Below, piece by piece: positions 16,441 through 24,545 of a DNA stretch of 49,595 bases. Position 1 is the first letter of the stretch. Each line of letters opens with the position of its first letter. The stretch covers positions 1-49,595 of the forward strand of contig JAFGLH010000060.1 in assembly GCA_016928165.1 (NCBI GenBank), read 5' to 3'. The translations under genes and the position numbers were made by a program. The notes beneath the pieces are model-generated. The model was given only the letters and a program-made list of their open reading frames with translations, did no database searches and was not told where the DNA came from. The DNA comes from Pirellulales bacterium (GTDB lineage Bacteria; Planctomycetota; Planctomycetia; Pirellulales; Thermoguttaceae).

Positions 16441-16839
16441 GTGACCAAAAAAGAGATCGTTCGGACCATTTCCGAAGAGATTGGACTGACCCAGTTGCAG
16501 ACGAAGGAGATCGTGCAGAAGACCTTCGACGCGATCGTCGAGACCCTTGTGGCGGAGCGGCGTATCGAGCTTCGCAATTTCGGCGTCTTCGAGGTCAAGC
16601 GCCGGGCCCCCCGCAAGGCCCGAAACCCCCGTACCGGCGACAAAGTGTACGTGCCCGAAAAGTATGTTGTCACGTTCAAACCGGGCAAGGAGATGGAAGA
16701 GCGGGTGAAGGAATTGGAACGTCAAGCGGCGGCCGCTGCCAAGGCCGCGCGGGTGAAGACGGCGGCTAAGGACGCCGCGGAGCATCCCGCGCCGCAAACG
16801 CTTGGTCCGCCGACCACTTACCGCCCCGACTCCCAATAA
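16441..16839 (+). CDS. HU/IHF-family DNA-binding protein
   Basis: A 132-residue nucleoid protein. Residues 1-90 form the complete HU fold: [20 protein letters not shown], then [20 protein letters not shown], with the DNA-binding arm [20 protein letters not shown]. The remaining 40 residues are a Lys/Ala-rich then Pro-rich tail ([20 protein letters not shown]) not found in standard 90-residue HU. Such tails occur in some actinobacterial and planctomycete HU proteins and add DNA binding. The start is GTG with GAGGAG upstream. It precedes a small lipoprotein and pyrD by 31 bases. Confidence 0.9.
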   Translation: MTKKEIVRTISEEIGLTQLQTKEIVQKTFDAIVETLVAERRIELRNFGVFEVKRRAPRKARNPRTGDKVYVPEKYVVTFKPGKEMEERVKELERQAAAAAKAARVKTAAKDAAEHPAPQTLGPPTTYRPDSQ

Positions 16840-16870
16840 GATTGGTCGTCTTTTCACGGAGGAGTTTTCG

Positions 16871-17089
16871 ATGCGCAACCTGCTACTGGTCTTGGCGTGC
16901 GGACTGCTGCTGGGCACTACCGCCGGGTGTATGATCCCGGCATATTCGGCCGATCCGGCCCAACGCACTCAACAATTATTGTACACGTCCGAAGGACTGC
17001 GCCAGGTACTCGACGAGTGGGAACGGATATGGTTCCTCGACCAGCCGGACCATACGTCGCCATATCGGACGCACGGCGGTATAATCTAG
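16871..17089 (+). CDS. Small conserved lipoprotein, unknown
   Basis: A 72-residue protein with a lipoprotein-type signal MRNLLLVLACGLLLGTTAGC, in which TAGC is a slightly unusual lipobox. A short acidic mature part contains TQQLLYTSEGLRQVLDEWER and ends IWFLDQPDHTSPYRTHGGII. The ATG at 16871 has a strong GGAGGAG seven bases upstream. From memory this C-terminus recurs in planctomycetes, but no function is known. It is 3 bases from pyrD, so it is probably cotranscribed with it. It is most likely anchored in a membrane facing the periplasm. Confidence 0.7.
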   Translation: MRNLLLVLACGLLLGTTAGCMIPAYSADPAQRTQQLLYTSEGLRQVLDEWERIWFLDQPDHTSPYRTHGGII

Positions 17090-17092
17090 TCG

Positions 17093-18034
17093 ATGCCCGA
17101 TAATCAAACCGGCGTCCGTCTCGAAACGCAACTCGGCCGACTGCGCCTGACCAACCCGATCGTCGCGGCCTCGGGCACGTTCGGCTATGCGCGAGAGATG
17201 GCCGGCCTGGTCGATCTCGCCCGGCTGGGCGGGATCGTGCCGAAGACGATCACCCTCCTGCCGCGCGAGGGAAATCCGCCCCCGCGGACGGTCGAAACCG
17301 CCGCCGGATTGCTCAACTCGATCGGTCTGGACAACGACGGCGTGGAAACTTTCGTCGCCCGGCAGTTGCCCTATCTGGCCTCGCTCGGGCCGGCGGTGAT
17401 TGTCAGCATCGCCGGCAAGAACGCCGACGAGTTCGTCCGACTGGCCGAGCGGTTGCAGCAGGCCGAGGGGATCGACTCGCTGGAGTTGAACGTCTCCTGT
17501 CCGAACGTCAGCGGCGGCACGGACTTCGGCGCCGACGCCGCGCTCTGCGAGCGGGTTGTCGCCTCGGTCCGTCGCGCCTGCTCGTATCCGATCCTGGCCA
17601 AACTGACGCCCAACGTGACCAGCGTGGTCGATATCGCCCGCGCGGCGGAGGCGGCCGGGGCGGACGCGATCACCTTGATAAACACCTGTCTGGGCATGGC
17701 CGTCGATTGGCGGCGGCGAAGGCCCGTGCTGGGAAACGTGCTCGGCGGACTGAGCGGACCAGCCATCAAACCGATCGCGCTGCGGATCGTGTATCAAGCG
17801 GCTCGGGCGGTGAATGTCCCCTTGGTCGGCGTCGGCGGCATCGCCTCGATCGACGACGCGATGGAGTTTTTCCTCGCCGGCGCCGCCGCGGTCCAGGTAG
17901 GCACGGCCAGTTTTTACGACCCCACGGCGACGATGCGGATACTCGACGCCCTGCCCGACGCGCTGGCCAAACTGGGCGCCGGCTCGCTCGCCGAGGTGGT
18001 GGGAACATTGGAGGGATTAGGGATTAGGGATTAG
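17093..18034 (+). CDS. pyrD: Dihydroorotate dehydrogenase, class 1B type
   Basis: A 313-residue flavoprotein that oxidises dihydroorotate in pyrimidine synthesis. The catalytic cysteine C136 is in [13 protein letters not shown]; a cysteine rather than serine base marks the soluble class 1. The FMN-binding segments [36 protein letters not shown] and [20 protein letters not shown] are intact. The class 1B partner PyrK is not in the window. The C-terminal GLGIRD and the TAG stop are encoded by a GGGATTA heptamer tract (18013-18040), so the original C-terminus may have been altered. Confidence 0.92.
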   Translation: MPDNQTGVRLETQLGRLRLTNPIVAASGTFGYAREMAGLVDLARLGGIVPKTITLLPREGNPPPRTVETAAGLLNSIGLDNDGVETFVARQLPYLASLGPAVIVSIAGKNADEFVRLAERLQQAEGIDSLELNVSCPNVSGGTDFGADAALCERVVASVRRACSYPILAKLTPNVTSVVDIARAAEAAGADAITLINTCLGMAVDWRRRRPVLGNVLGGLSGPAIKPIALRIVYQAARAVNVPLVGVGGIASIDDAMEFFLAGAAAVQVGTASFYDPTATMRILDALPDALAKLGAGSLAEVVGTLEGLGIRD

Positions 18035-18048
18035 GGATTAGAGATTGG
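18013..18048. repeat. GGGATTA heptamer tandem repeat at the pyrD 3' end
   Basis: Four GGGATTA units in a row, then GAGATTGG. It contains the pyrD stop codon. A similar GGAGATTAGCGGCTGGAGATT pair occurs near 24331-24356. Confidence 0.8.
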
Positions 18049-18099
18049 TCGCTTGCGGTTTCGCAACTGATTACTGAAAACCGACTACTGAAAACTTCC

Positions 18100-19065
18100 A
18101 TGCGAGTCCTCTCCGGCATACAACCGACCGGCCGCTTCCACTGGGGCAACTACTTCGGCGCCATCCGACAGTACATCGAACTGCAAAGCGAGCCGGAAGG
18201 GGCCTACTATTTCATCGCCAACCTGCACGCCCTGACCACGGTCCGCGACCGGGCCGTCTTGGCCCAAAACACCTTCGACGCCGCGGTGGACCTGCTGGCG
18301 CTGGGGTTGGACCCGGATCGGGCCACGCTCTTCGTCCAAGCGGACGTACCCGAGGTATCCGAGCTTTGCTGGCTGCTGATGACCGGCGCGCCGATGGGCC
18401 TATTGGAACGCTGCCACGCCTACAAGGACAAAATCGCCAAGGGGCTGCCGGCTGGGGCGGGCCTGTTCGCCTATCCCGTGCTGATGGCGGCCGACATCCT
18501 CGCCTTCGACTCCGATTGGGTCCCGGTCGGCGAGGACCAGGTGCAGCACATCGAGGTCTGCCGCGACCTGGCCGCCGGGTTCAATCATCTGTTCGGCGAA
18601 ACGTTCGTGATGCCGAAAGCGAAGCTATTGGACGCCTCCGCCCGCGTGCCGGGCACGGACGGCGAGAAAATGTCAAAGAGCTACGGCAACACGCTGGAGG
18701 TGTTCGAGGAGCCGAAGGCGCTGCGGAAGAAAATCATGCGAATCGTGACCGACTCGCGGCCCATGGAACGGCCGAAGGAGCCGGAGACGGACCACCTGTT
18801 CCAACTCGTCTCGCTGTTCGCCGATCAACGGCGGCGCGAAGAGACGGCCGCCATGTATCGCCGCGGCGGGTTCGGCTACGGCGAGGTCAAAAAGGCGTTG
18901 GCCGATCTGGCGGTCGATTATTTCGCCCCGGCGCGGGAACGCCGCCGCGAGTTGGAGTCGCGCCCGGATCGGGTCCGCGAAGTCCTCGGCGACGGCGCGG
19001 CGAGGGCGCGAAAAAAGGCCGCCGAGGTGCTCCTCCGCGCCCAACGGGCCTGCGGAATCAGGTAG
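18100..19065 (+). CDS. trpS: Tryptophanyl-tRNA synthetase
   Basis: A 321-residue class I aminoacyl-tRNA synthetase charging tRNA-Trp. The HIGH-type motif is HWGN at residues 14-17, the signature [19 protein letters not shown] is complete, and KMSKS is at residues 190-194. The length is typical of bacterial TrpRS (about 330). There is no Shine-Dalgarno sequence; the leader 18060-18099 consists of near-repeats of ACTGAAAAC. The stop codon lies inside the family-C inverted repeat (GGTAGGGCGCG). It follows pyrD by 65 bases. Confidence 0.95.
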   Translation: MRVLSGIQPTGRFHWGNYFGAIRQYIELQSEPEGAYYFIANLHALTTVRDRAVLAQNTFDAAVDLLALGLDPDRATLFVQADVPEVSELCWLLMTGAPMGLLERCHAYKDKIAKGLPAGAGLFAYPVLMAADILAFDSDWVPVGEDQVQHIEVCRDLAAGFNHLFGETFVMPKAKLLDASARVPGTDGEKMSKSYGNTLEVFEEPKALRKKIMRIVTDSRPMERPKEPETDHLFQLVSLFADQRRREETAAMYRRGGFGYGEVKKALADLAVDYFAPARERRRELESRPDRVREVLGDGAARARKKAAEVLLRAQRACGIR

Positions 19066-19139
19066 GGCGCGTGCTGGCGCGCACCGATCATTTCATCCGG
19101 TGCTACCAGATGATGGTGCGTGCCAGCACGCGCCCTACC
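19061..19139. repeat. Family-C long inverted repeat at the trpS stop
   Basis: The left arm GGTAGGGCGCGTGCTGGC (from 19061) and right arm GGTGCGTGCCAGCACGCGCC, ending CTACC at 19139, pair over about 24 bases around a 29-base loop. The trpS stop TAG is at 19063-19065. The hairpin could stabilise or end the trpS transcript. Confidence 0.85.
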
Positions 19140-19171
19140 ATGCTATCGTGATGGTTGACGTTACGCCTTAT

Positions 19172-19558
19172 TCACCAGAACCGTGGTATCGAATACTTGT
19201 CAAAAATACAGTCCGCGCTCAGCATCGACATTTTTTCCGCCAAGCATTGCGCCGCCAGAATGCGGTCGAATGGATCACGATGGTGAAACGGCAAACGGAT
19301 TGCCTCGGCAAAGTGGCTGATGCGAAGAGACAACAGAGAGAATCCGTTGGTTTCCAACTGCGCGGGGATTAAAACATCAAACGGTTGTTGCAATTCCAAT
19401 CTACCGAGGCTGATTTTTATCGCCATTTCCCATAGGCTTGCAACGCTTATCCATTTGGCGTTCTCTTGTTCCTCGATCTTGCTTCTGGCAGAAACGCTGA
19501 GTTTGCGATTCCCTTCAATGAACCAGAGGAAGGCATGTGTGTCGAGGAGCAGGTTCAT
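19172..19558 (-). CDS. PIN-domain toxin (VapC-like)
   Basis: A 128-residue PIN-domain ribonuclease. The acidic metal-binding residues can be read as D6 (LLLDTHAFLWF), E44 (ASLWEMAIK), D95 or D98 (HHRDPFDRILAAQ) and D116. The block RDPFDRILAAQCLAEKMSML is typical of type II toxins that cut tRNA or rRNA. The start ATG overlaps the Phd antitoxin stop by 4 bases. It is complete and should be active unless bound by the antitoxin. Confidence 0.88.
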   Translation of the reverse strand: MNLLLDTHAFLWFIEGNRKLSVSARSKIEEQENAKWISVASLWEMAIKISLGRLELQQPFDVLIPAQLETNGFSLLSLRISHFAEAIRLPFHHRDPFDRILAAQCLAEKMSMLSADCIFDKYSIPRFW

Positions 19559-19782
19559 TCCATATATTCCCGAAAATCCTCGACCGGAGCGTCGAAATCA
19601 TCCGAGCACTTAATCAGTCCCTTGGCGCTGCCGAAAGTGGGTTGCGGAATGGAGCGACCGACGGGAACCAACTCGGCAATGGGAACCTCATTCCTTGTGA
19701 TTAGAACGTGCTCGCCCTGTTCGACCACGTCAATCAGTTGCGGAAACGAATGTTGCGCCTGTTCAAAGGCCACGGTCGTCAT
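19555..19782 (-). CDS. Phd/YefM-family antitoxin
   Basis: A 75-residue antitoxin. The N-terminal DNA-binding part FEQAQHSFPQLIDVVEQGE and the strand HVLITRNEVPIAELVPVG are standard for Phd/YefM. The C-terminal tail (SDDFDAPVEDFREYME) is acidic and should wrap the toxin. It overlaps the PIN gene by 4 bases, as usual for these pairs, and probably represses its own promoter. Confidence 0.88.
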   Translation of the reverse strand: MTTVAFEQAQHSFPQLIDVVEQGEHVLITRNEVPIAELVPVGRSIPQPTFGSAKGLIKCSDDFDAPVEDFREYME

Positions 19783-19859
19783 ACTAATACTCTTTTATAG
19801 ATGCCCGCCACTTCGCCTTTAGTGTAGCTGGAACTCCCGTAATAAGCAAGCAACGAGGA

Positions 19860-20054
19860 TCACCGTTCGGGACTCCGTCGGGGGGCGGTTCGCGCTTTCG
19901 GCTCGGCGCCGCCCGGCGCGGCAAGTTTCTGAGCGCTACGACGAGCGATCAGCGCTTCGAGGCCCATGCGGACCAAGGTCGTTTTTTCGCCCACTCCCGT
20001 CAAACGGGAAGCCTTTTTAAGCATATCGTCGTCGATGTTCAGTGTGGTTCTCAT
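19860..20054 (-). CDS. VapB-family antitoxin, apparently without its toxin
   Basis: A 64-residue protein starting MRTTLNIDDDMLKKASRLTG, a ribbon-helix-helix antitoxin of the VapB type. The block KTTLVRMGLEALIARRSAQK and the tail LAAPGGAEPKARTAPRR match VapB proteins that normally precede a VapC gene. No VapC of its own follows; the next gene after 77 bases is the Phd antitoxin. Open frame upstream of 20054 does not look coding. It may be an orphan left after loss of its toxin, or may add a second layer of control over the PIN operon. Confidence 0.75.
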   Translation of the reverse strand: MRTTLNIDDDMLKKASRLTGVGEKTTLVRMGLEALIARRSAQKLAAPGGAEPKARTAPRRSPER

Positions 20055-20061
20055 GCATACA

Positions 20062-20074
20062 ATGATGACATCAT
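20062..20074. promoter_or_regulatory. Perfect 13-base palindrome, likely VapB operator
   Basis: ATGATGACATCAT, with 6-base arms around one base, lies 7 bases upstream of the vapB start. VapB-type ribbon-helix-helix proteins usually bind such sites at their own promoter. Confidence 0.5.
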
Positions 20075-20139
20075 GATATGCCCCCGTCAAGGCCGAAAAC
20101 ATGGGGCGCGGCCGCCGGTCGCGGCTTTTATGAGGGCGC

Positions 20140-20174
20140 AAACAAAGGGGGGCGACGGATCGACCGCCGCCCCC
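20140..20174 (-). terminator. Rho-independent terminator of the DUF1559 gene
   Basis: Read on the minus strand, GGGGGCGGCGG and CCGTCGCCCCC form an 11-base stem with one mismatch and a 5-base loop, followed by TTTGTTTG. It lies about 54 bases after the DUF1559 stop at 20228. Confidence 0.65.
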
Positions 20175-20227
20175 GATATCGCGTCGGACGCGCCATGCCA
20201 AGGCATGAACGGCGTCCAGGCCGATTG

Positions 20228-21328
20228 TTATTTTTCATCTTGCGGGATGCCGTCGGCCATGCTGCCCAAAAGGACAAACGTGGTCGCGTCCATCGAGTCG
20301 GTCATGAACGTCACCGAGCCGTCGGCGAAACCGAAGTTCGCCCCGCCGGAGTGCTCGCTGCCCGGCGAACCGTAGAACTTGTTGTTCATCAGCTTGCCGC
20401 CCTCTGAAACTCCTTGGCCGGTGCTTTGATCGATCATGGCGCCGGTGGTGAACAGCGTGGCGGGACCGCCGACGGACCAACCGTCCTTGAAGTAGGGCGA
20501 TACGTCCGTTACCCGCTGAAGCTCGCCAGTCATGATCGTGTTCGAGGTGCCGTCTCGGACGGAGGCAAAGGTGGTGCTCTTGTTGACTTCGCCGAAGATG
20601 CCCCAACGCTTGGCGTCGGAGTCGTTACCGGAACCGTTCAAAATTGCAGCCGCACCGATCAACAAAGGAGGTGGATTGTAATAGCTGTTTGCCGAACACT
20701 GGTAGGGGTAATTTTCAGACGAGAAGGCCGCATGCCGGCCGGCGCACCCGCCGTAGTCGGTCCCGCCGCCTTTGACCCAACTCTCGTAATACTGCACTTG
20801 ATGGGTGTTGATGGTGTCGATGCCCGCGCGCAGCGTGTCGCGTCGGGTTGGGCAATAGAAGCCCTCCACGTCCACCGTCGACATCACGGGAGCGGCCGCG
20901 ACGCCGCAGTTGCCGGCCGGACTCCAGCAGCCGAGGACCGTGCCGGTATATTTTCCTTTCGCCCAGTCCTTGGCGACGTTGTCGCCTTCTATGTAAGGCA
21001 TGATCCGCAACAGGAAGCTCGTTCCGTGACACCCCGAGTCTCCAGGCGTGGGCGTGGTGGCGTCCGTCCAAGGATCCCAAATCCCGCTACCCCTATTATT
21101 AGCCTCGCTGCAGATCGTTCCCGGCGGGAAGACCTTTTGGGCCTGGGTATAGTTGTGCACGGCCAGACCAATCTGCTTGAGATTGTTCCGGCACTGGATT
21201 CTGCGGGCCGCCTCGCGGGCCGCTTGCACCGCCGGCAGCAGCAGTGCGATTAGGATGCCGATGATGGTGATGACTACGAGCAACTCCACCAACGTAAACG
21301 CCGTCCGTTCGCCTCGTTTGGAAAACAT
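20228..21328 (-). CDS. DUF1559 pseudopilin-like protein
   Basis: A 366-residue member of a family greatly expanded in planctomycetes. The N-terminus has a prepilin-type methylation segment, [20 protein letters not shown], with Ala instead of the usual Gly before the Phe. It continues with [20 protein letters not shown]. The C-terminal H-x9-DG motif is [12 protein letters not shown]. Proteins of this family probably form extracellular or periplasmic pseudopilus or matrix structures; individual roles are unknown. AGGAGA lies 8 bases before the ATG. The gene has its own promoter candidate and terminator and so may be a single transcription unit. Confidence 0.88.
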   Translation of the reverse strand: MFSKRGERTAFTLVELLVVITIIGILIALLLPAVQAAREAARRIQCRNNLKQIGLAVHNYTQAQKVFPPGTICSEANNRGSGIWDPWTDATTPTPGDSGCHGTSFLLRIMPYIEGDNVAKDWAKGKYTGTVLGCWSPAGNCGVAAAPVMSTVDVEGFYCPTRRDTLRAGIDTINTHQVQYYESWVKGGGTDYGGCAGRHAAFSSENYPYQCSANSYYNPPPLLIGAAAILNGSGNDSDAKRWGIFGEVNKSTTFASVRDGTSNTIMTGELQRVTDVSPYFKDGWSVGGPATLFTTGAMIDQSTGQGVSEGGKLMNNKFYGSPGSEHSGGANFGFADGSVTFMTDSMDATTFVLLGSMADGIPQDEK

Positions 21329-21353
21329 TGTATCTCTCCTACAGTTCCAAACA

Positions 21354-21381
21354 ATGATAAAAATAAGATGACAATCGCCAA
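21354..21381 (-). promoter_or_regulatory. Putative promoter of the DUF1559 gene
   Basis: On the minus strand TTGGCG (21381-21376), 16 bases, then TATCAT (21359-21354), about 25 bases before the start. The -35 box overlaps an inverted repeat CGCCAACCGCTGGCG (21376-21390). Confidence 0.35.
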
Positions 21382-21566
21382 CCGCTGGCGACCATTACAT
21401 CTATTATTATCTACATTATTGTGGAAAACACAAGAGGCCGAATGGTTATTATTTTTGTCCGGCGGCCCACGTATTCGCCGTACAGAGGACACTCATTGGC
21501 GGGGGTATTGGCGGTAAACACCCCGAAAAGCCTTCTCAAATCGATGTTTCCCGTCTAGCATAGGCC

Positions 21567-21597
21567 GTTGGGGTAGCAGTTGAACTGTCACCCCAAC
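21567..21597. repeat. Family-A palindrome upstream of acpS
   Basis: GTTGGGGTAGCAGTTG joined to AACTGTCACCCCAAC. Two compensating changes keep most of the stem. Confidence 0.8.
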
Positions 21598-21626
21598 ATA
21601 ACTAGCCCCCGACCCTAACCCCTATC

Positions 21627-22025
21627 ATGCCAGAAATAATCGGCGTCGGCACCGACATCACCGAATGTCTTCGCATCGCTCGGATGATTGAGCGACACGG
21701 CGAATTGTTCATCGAACGGGTCTACACGGACGAGGAGATCAAGTATTGCGGGGCGCGCAAGCAGGCAACCCAGCATTACGCCGGCCGCTGGGCCGCCAAG
21801 GAGGCGGTCCTCAAGGCGTTGGGAACCGGCTGGCGCAGGGGCATATCCTGGCGCGACATCGAGGTCCGCAACGAACCGGGCGGGCGGCCGGTGGTGGCGG
21901 TCCGCGGCGGGGTGAAGGACCTGGTCGAGCAACTCGGCGCGGCCGAAATCCACGTCACCATCTCCCACTGCCGCACGCACGCCACGGCCACCGCGATCGT
22001 CGTGGGGACGAAACGGGAGAAGTAG
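21627..22025 (+). CDS. acpS: Holo-acyl-carrier-protein synthase
   Basis: A 132-residue phosphopantetheinyl transferase that activates acyl carrier protein from coenzyme A. Metal-binding D10 (IGVGTDITE) and E59 (GRWAAKEAVLKAL) are present, and the C-terminal EIHVTISHCRTHATATAIV strand completes the fold. The length matches AcpS (about 125). No Shine-Dalgarno sequence precedes the ATG; the leader 21601-21626 is C-rich, with near-repeats of CCCCGACCCTAACCCC. The stop is inside a family-D palindrome shared with the convergent histidine kinase. Confidence 0.92.
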   Translation: MPEIIGVGTDITECLRIARMIERHGELFIERVYTDEEIKYCGARKQATQHYAGRWAAKEAVLKALGTGWRRGISWRDIEVRNEPGGRPVVAVRGGVKDLVEQLGAAEIHVTISHCRTHATATAIVVGTKREK

Positions 22026-22088
22026 GTCAGGTACTCCGCACCTGACAACTGAACGCTTGGTGTCAGGCACGGGGCGCCTGACCTACTA
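22022..22088. repeat. Family-D inverted repeat between acpS and histidine kinase
   Basis: GTAGGTCAGGTACTCCGCAC continues to CTGACA, and TGTCAGGCACGGGGCGCCTG continues to ACCTACTAC. The outer arms pair over the whole element. It contains the stop codons of both convergent genes (22023-22025 and 22063-22065). Confidence 0.8.
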
Positions 22089-24177
22089 CTACTTTTTCTA
22101 CGTCTTGCTCCACGAGCCGGGCGACGGCATTGAGCAACCTGGCCCTGTCGATCGGCTTCGAGACGTAATCGCTGCACCCGGCCTCGATGCACTTGGCCCG
22201 ATCGCCGGCCATGGCGTGCGCGGTCAGGGCAACGATCGGGCGATCGAACCCTTCGGCGCGCAACAGCCGCGTGGTTTCGTAGCCGTCGAGCACGGGCATT
22301 TGCATGTCCATTAGGATCAAGTCGAAGGGGCGTCCCCCGCGCTGGGCTTCGTGGACCATCTCCAAGGCCACCCGGCCGTTCTCGGCCAGCAGGACTTTGG
22401 CGCCCGCTTTTTCGAGAATAAAGGCGATCAGCCGTTGGTTGTCCACTCCGTCCTCGACCAGCAGCAGACGACAATCGAGCTTGAGGGCGGAGGCCCCTTC
22501 GGGGAGCGATTTCGGCCGCGCGGCTTCGACGGCCCGTTCGTCGGCGTCGATCATCTCCGCGTCATTCACGGGACCGGCGGCGATGGTAAGCGAAAAAGTG
22601 CTTCCCCGGCCCGGGCTGCCGCTGACGGCAATGTCTCCGCCGAGCAATTTGGCGAGTCGCTTGCTGATGGCCAGTCCGAGTCCCGTGCCGCCGAACCTTT
22701 TGTTTGTCGAGGAGTCGCCCTGCACGAACGGCCGGAAGAGCGAGGCGATCTGGTCCTCGGAGACGCCGATCCCGGTGTCCGATACGTCGAACCGCAGGCG
22801 GGGTCGGCCGGCGGCGTCGCTTTCCCGACGGACGCACAACCGCACGCCGCCCCGATCGGTGAACTTGATGGCGTTTCCCAGCAAGTTGAGTAGTATTTGC
22901 CGGAGGCGGAGCGGATCGGAGCGGATGAGCGCGGGAATGGGGCCGTCGAAGTCCACGTCGAACGCAAGCCCTTTTTCCATCGCCCCGCCGCGCATCGAGG
23001 AAGCGATTTCCTTTACTACGGCTGCGGGGGAAAACTCGATCGGCTCGATCGTCAACTTCCCCGCCTCGATTTTCGTCAGGTCGAGAATGTCGTTGATCAG
23101 ATTCAAGAGGTATTCGCCGTTGCGTTTGATGGTCGTTGCGGCCTCGAGGTTTTCCGGCTCGCGGAGGTTTCCCAGCAGGATTTCGGCGAAGCCGAGGATG
23201 GAAGTCATCGGCGAGCGGATTTCGTGGCTCATGTTGGCCAGGAACTCGCTTTTCGCCCTGGTGGCCGATTTCGCGGCGACGTACAGGTCCTTCAACGATC
23301 GGTTGGCTTCCTCCAAGGCGGCGGAATAGTCTTTCAGCATTTTCTCGGCCATCCTCCTGGCGGTGACGTCGCGGTCGCAGCCCTGATATCCCACGAAACG
23401 GCCGTTCGAGTCGAACAGCGGCACGCCGGTCGTTTCCACAATCACGCGGTCGCCGTTTTTGTGCAACAGGATGTTTTCAAAATCGATCAACGGCTCGTGC
23501 GCGGCGGCGATTTTGCCGAACGCCTTCCCCACGCGCAGAGCCTCTTCCGGCGGCATCAAATCGAAAACAGTGCGGCCGACGATCTCCTCCGGTTCGTAGC
23601 CGAGCAGCTTTTTCACTTTCGGGCCGGCGTAGGTGTACACGGCTTCGGCATCCACTTCCCACACCCATTCGCTGGTCGTTTCGACCAGCCGGCGATAGCG
23701 GTCCTCGCTTCGTTGCAGCGATTCCTCCGCCCGCTTGTACTCGCCGACGTCGCGGGTGACGCCCAGAATTCCGACCGGTTTTCCGCGGTCGTCGCGTATG
23801 AAGGCGGTCCTGATTTCAGCCTTTACGACATGCCCTTTCTTGTGATGGAACTCGACTTCTACGGTGTGCGAGCGATCGAAGACAGAAGGATCTTTCCGGC
23901 CCGCGGCCAACAGATCGGCCAATTTGTTCCACACCAACTCCGCCGAAGCGGAAGTCATCGACTCGGAAAGCGGTCTTGCGGCGGCCTCGGCCGGCGTGAA
24001 ACCCAACACCTCCTCCACGACCGGACTGATGTACGTGAAGTTCAGGTCCAAGTCGGCCGACCAGATGACGTCCTTGCTCCCCTCGACCAACAGTCGATAG
24101 CTAAGTTCGCTCGGAAGCGGCCCGACGCCGTCTCCGGCCCGCACGCAATCCGGCTGTTCGAAACGGCGGCCGCCCAT
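22063..24177 (-). CDS. Hybrid sensor histidine kinase (PAS-PAS-HisKA-HATPase-REC)
   Basis: A 704-residue protein with no clear membrane segment, so probably cytoplasmic. Two PAS/PAC domains lie at about residues 25-155 and 160-280. The HisKA phosphoacceptor is H318 in ANMSHEIRSPMTSILGF. The ATPase domain has N, G1 and G2 boxes (NLLGNAIKFTDRGG, DVSDTGIGVS, GGTGLGLAISKRLAK). A C-terminal receiver domain has D624 in LILMDMQMPVLDGYE. The receiver has no output domain, so a phosphotransfer partner elsewhere is likely; the signal is unknown. The final residues VVVGQAPRA and the stop are encoded by the family-D repeat. Confidence 0.92.
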   Translation of the reverse strand: MGGRRFEQPDCVRAGDGVGPLPSELSYRLLVEGSKDVIWSADLDLNFTYISPVVEEVLGFTPAEAAARPLSESMTSASAELVWNKLADLLAAGRKDPSVFDRSHTVEVEFHHKKGHVVKAEIRTAFIRDDRGKPVGILGVTRDVGEYKRAEESLQRSEDRYRRLVETTSEWVWEVDAEAVYTYAGPKVKKLLGYEPEEIVGRTVFDLMPPEEALRVGKAFGKIAAAHEPLIDFENILLHKNGDRVIVETTGVPLFDSNGRFVGYQGCDRDVTARRMAEKMLKDYSAALEEANRSLKDLYVAAKSATRAKSEFLANMSHEIRSPMTSILGFAEILLGNLREPENLEAATTIKRNGEYLLNLINDILDLTKIEAGKLTIEPIEFSPAAVVKEIASSMRGGAMEKGLAFDVDFDGPIPALIRSDPLRLRQILLNLLGNAIKFTDRGGVRLCVRRESDAAGRPRLRFDVSDTGIGVSEDQIASLFRPFVQGDSSTNKRFGGTGLGLAISKRLAKLLGGDIAVSGSPGRGSTFSLTIAAGPVNDAEMIDADERAVEAARPKSLPEGASALKLDCRLLLVEDGVDNQRLIAFILEKAGAKVLLAENGRVALEMVHEAQRGGRPFDLILMDMQMPVLDGYETTRLLRAEGFDRPIVALTAHAMAGDRAKCIEAGCSDYVSKPIDRARLLNAVARLVEQDVEKVVVGQAPRA

Positions 24178-24545
24178 GAATGTCCCCGGAAAAATGCCAT
24201 TTGCCGCGCGGAAAACTCCGTAACGTTCATCAGTAGAATTTTAGGTTACTAACAGAGGGGGGTGGAAAATCGTCAAACGCCGGTTTTTACCACCATATCG
24301 CGGGGTGGGGAGGGCATGTTTTCGCCGTGCGGCTGGAGATTAGCGGCTGGAGATTAGAACGTGTTATGAAAATCTCCCCTCTTCCTCTGGGAGATGGGCC
24401 GGGGGTGATGGCTGCTTGGATTACATCGTCAACTTCCGATGTTTTTCAGCCGATCGGCCTTCGCCCCAATCCTCTCCCAAAGGGAGAGGAGACTAATTTT
24501 TTAATTTCAAAACACGTTCTTGGATAAACGCAGCCGGCGCCGGAG
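24178..24545. other. Intergenic region between topA and histidine kinase
   Basis: 368 bases with no gene seen. It consists mostly of a GGAGATTAG doublet (24331-24356) and a MITE-like element (24357-24525). Confidence 0.5.
24357..24525. repeat. MITE-like inverted-repeat element, variant copy
   Basis: Bounded by AGAACGTGTTATGAAAAT and ATTTCAAAACACGTTCT, imperfect terminal inverted repeats. Inside are the family-B arms CCCCTCTTCCTCTGGGAGAT and CCTCTCCCAAAGGGAGAGGA. The arms match copies at 8352 and 47742 but the ends and the middle differ. Confidence 0.65.

Noticed and set aside
18013-18048. GGGATTA tract as a telomere-like or phage end
   Set aside because: Four short units at a gene end within a normal operon give no sign of a linear end; a simple-sequence tract is sufficient.
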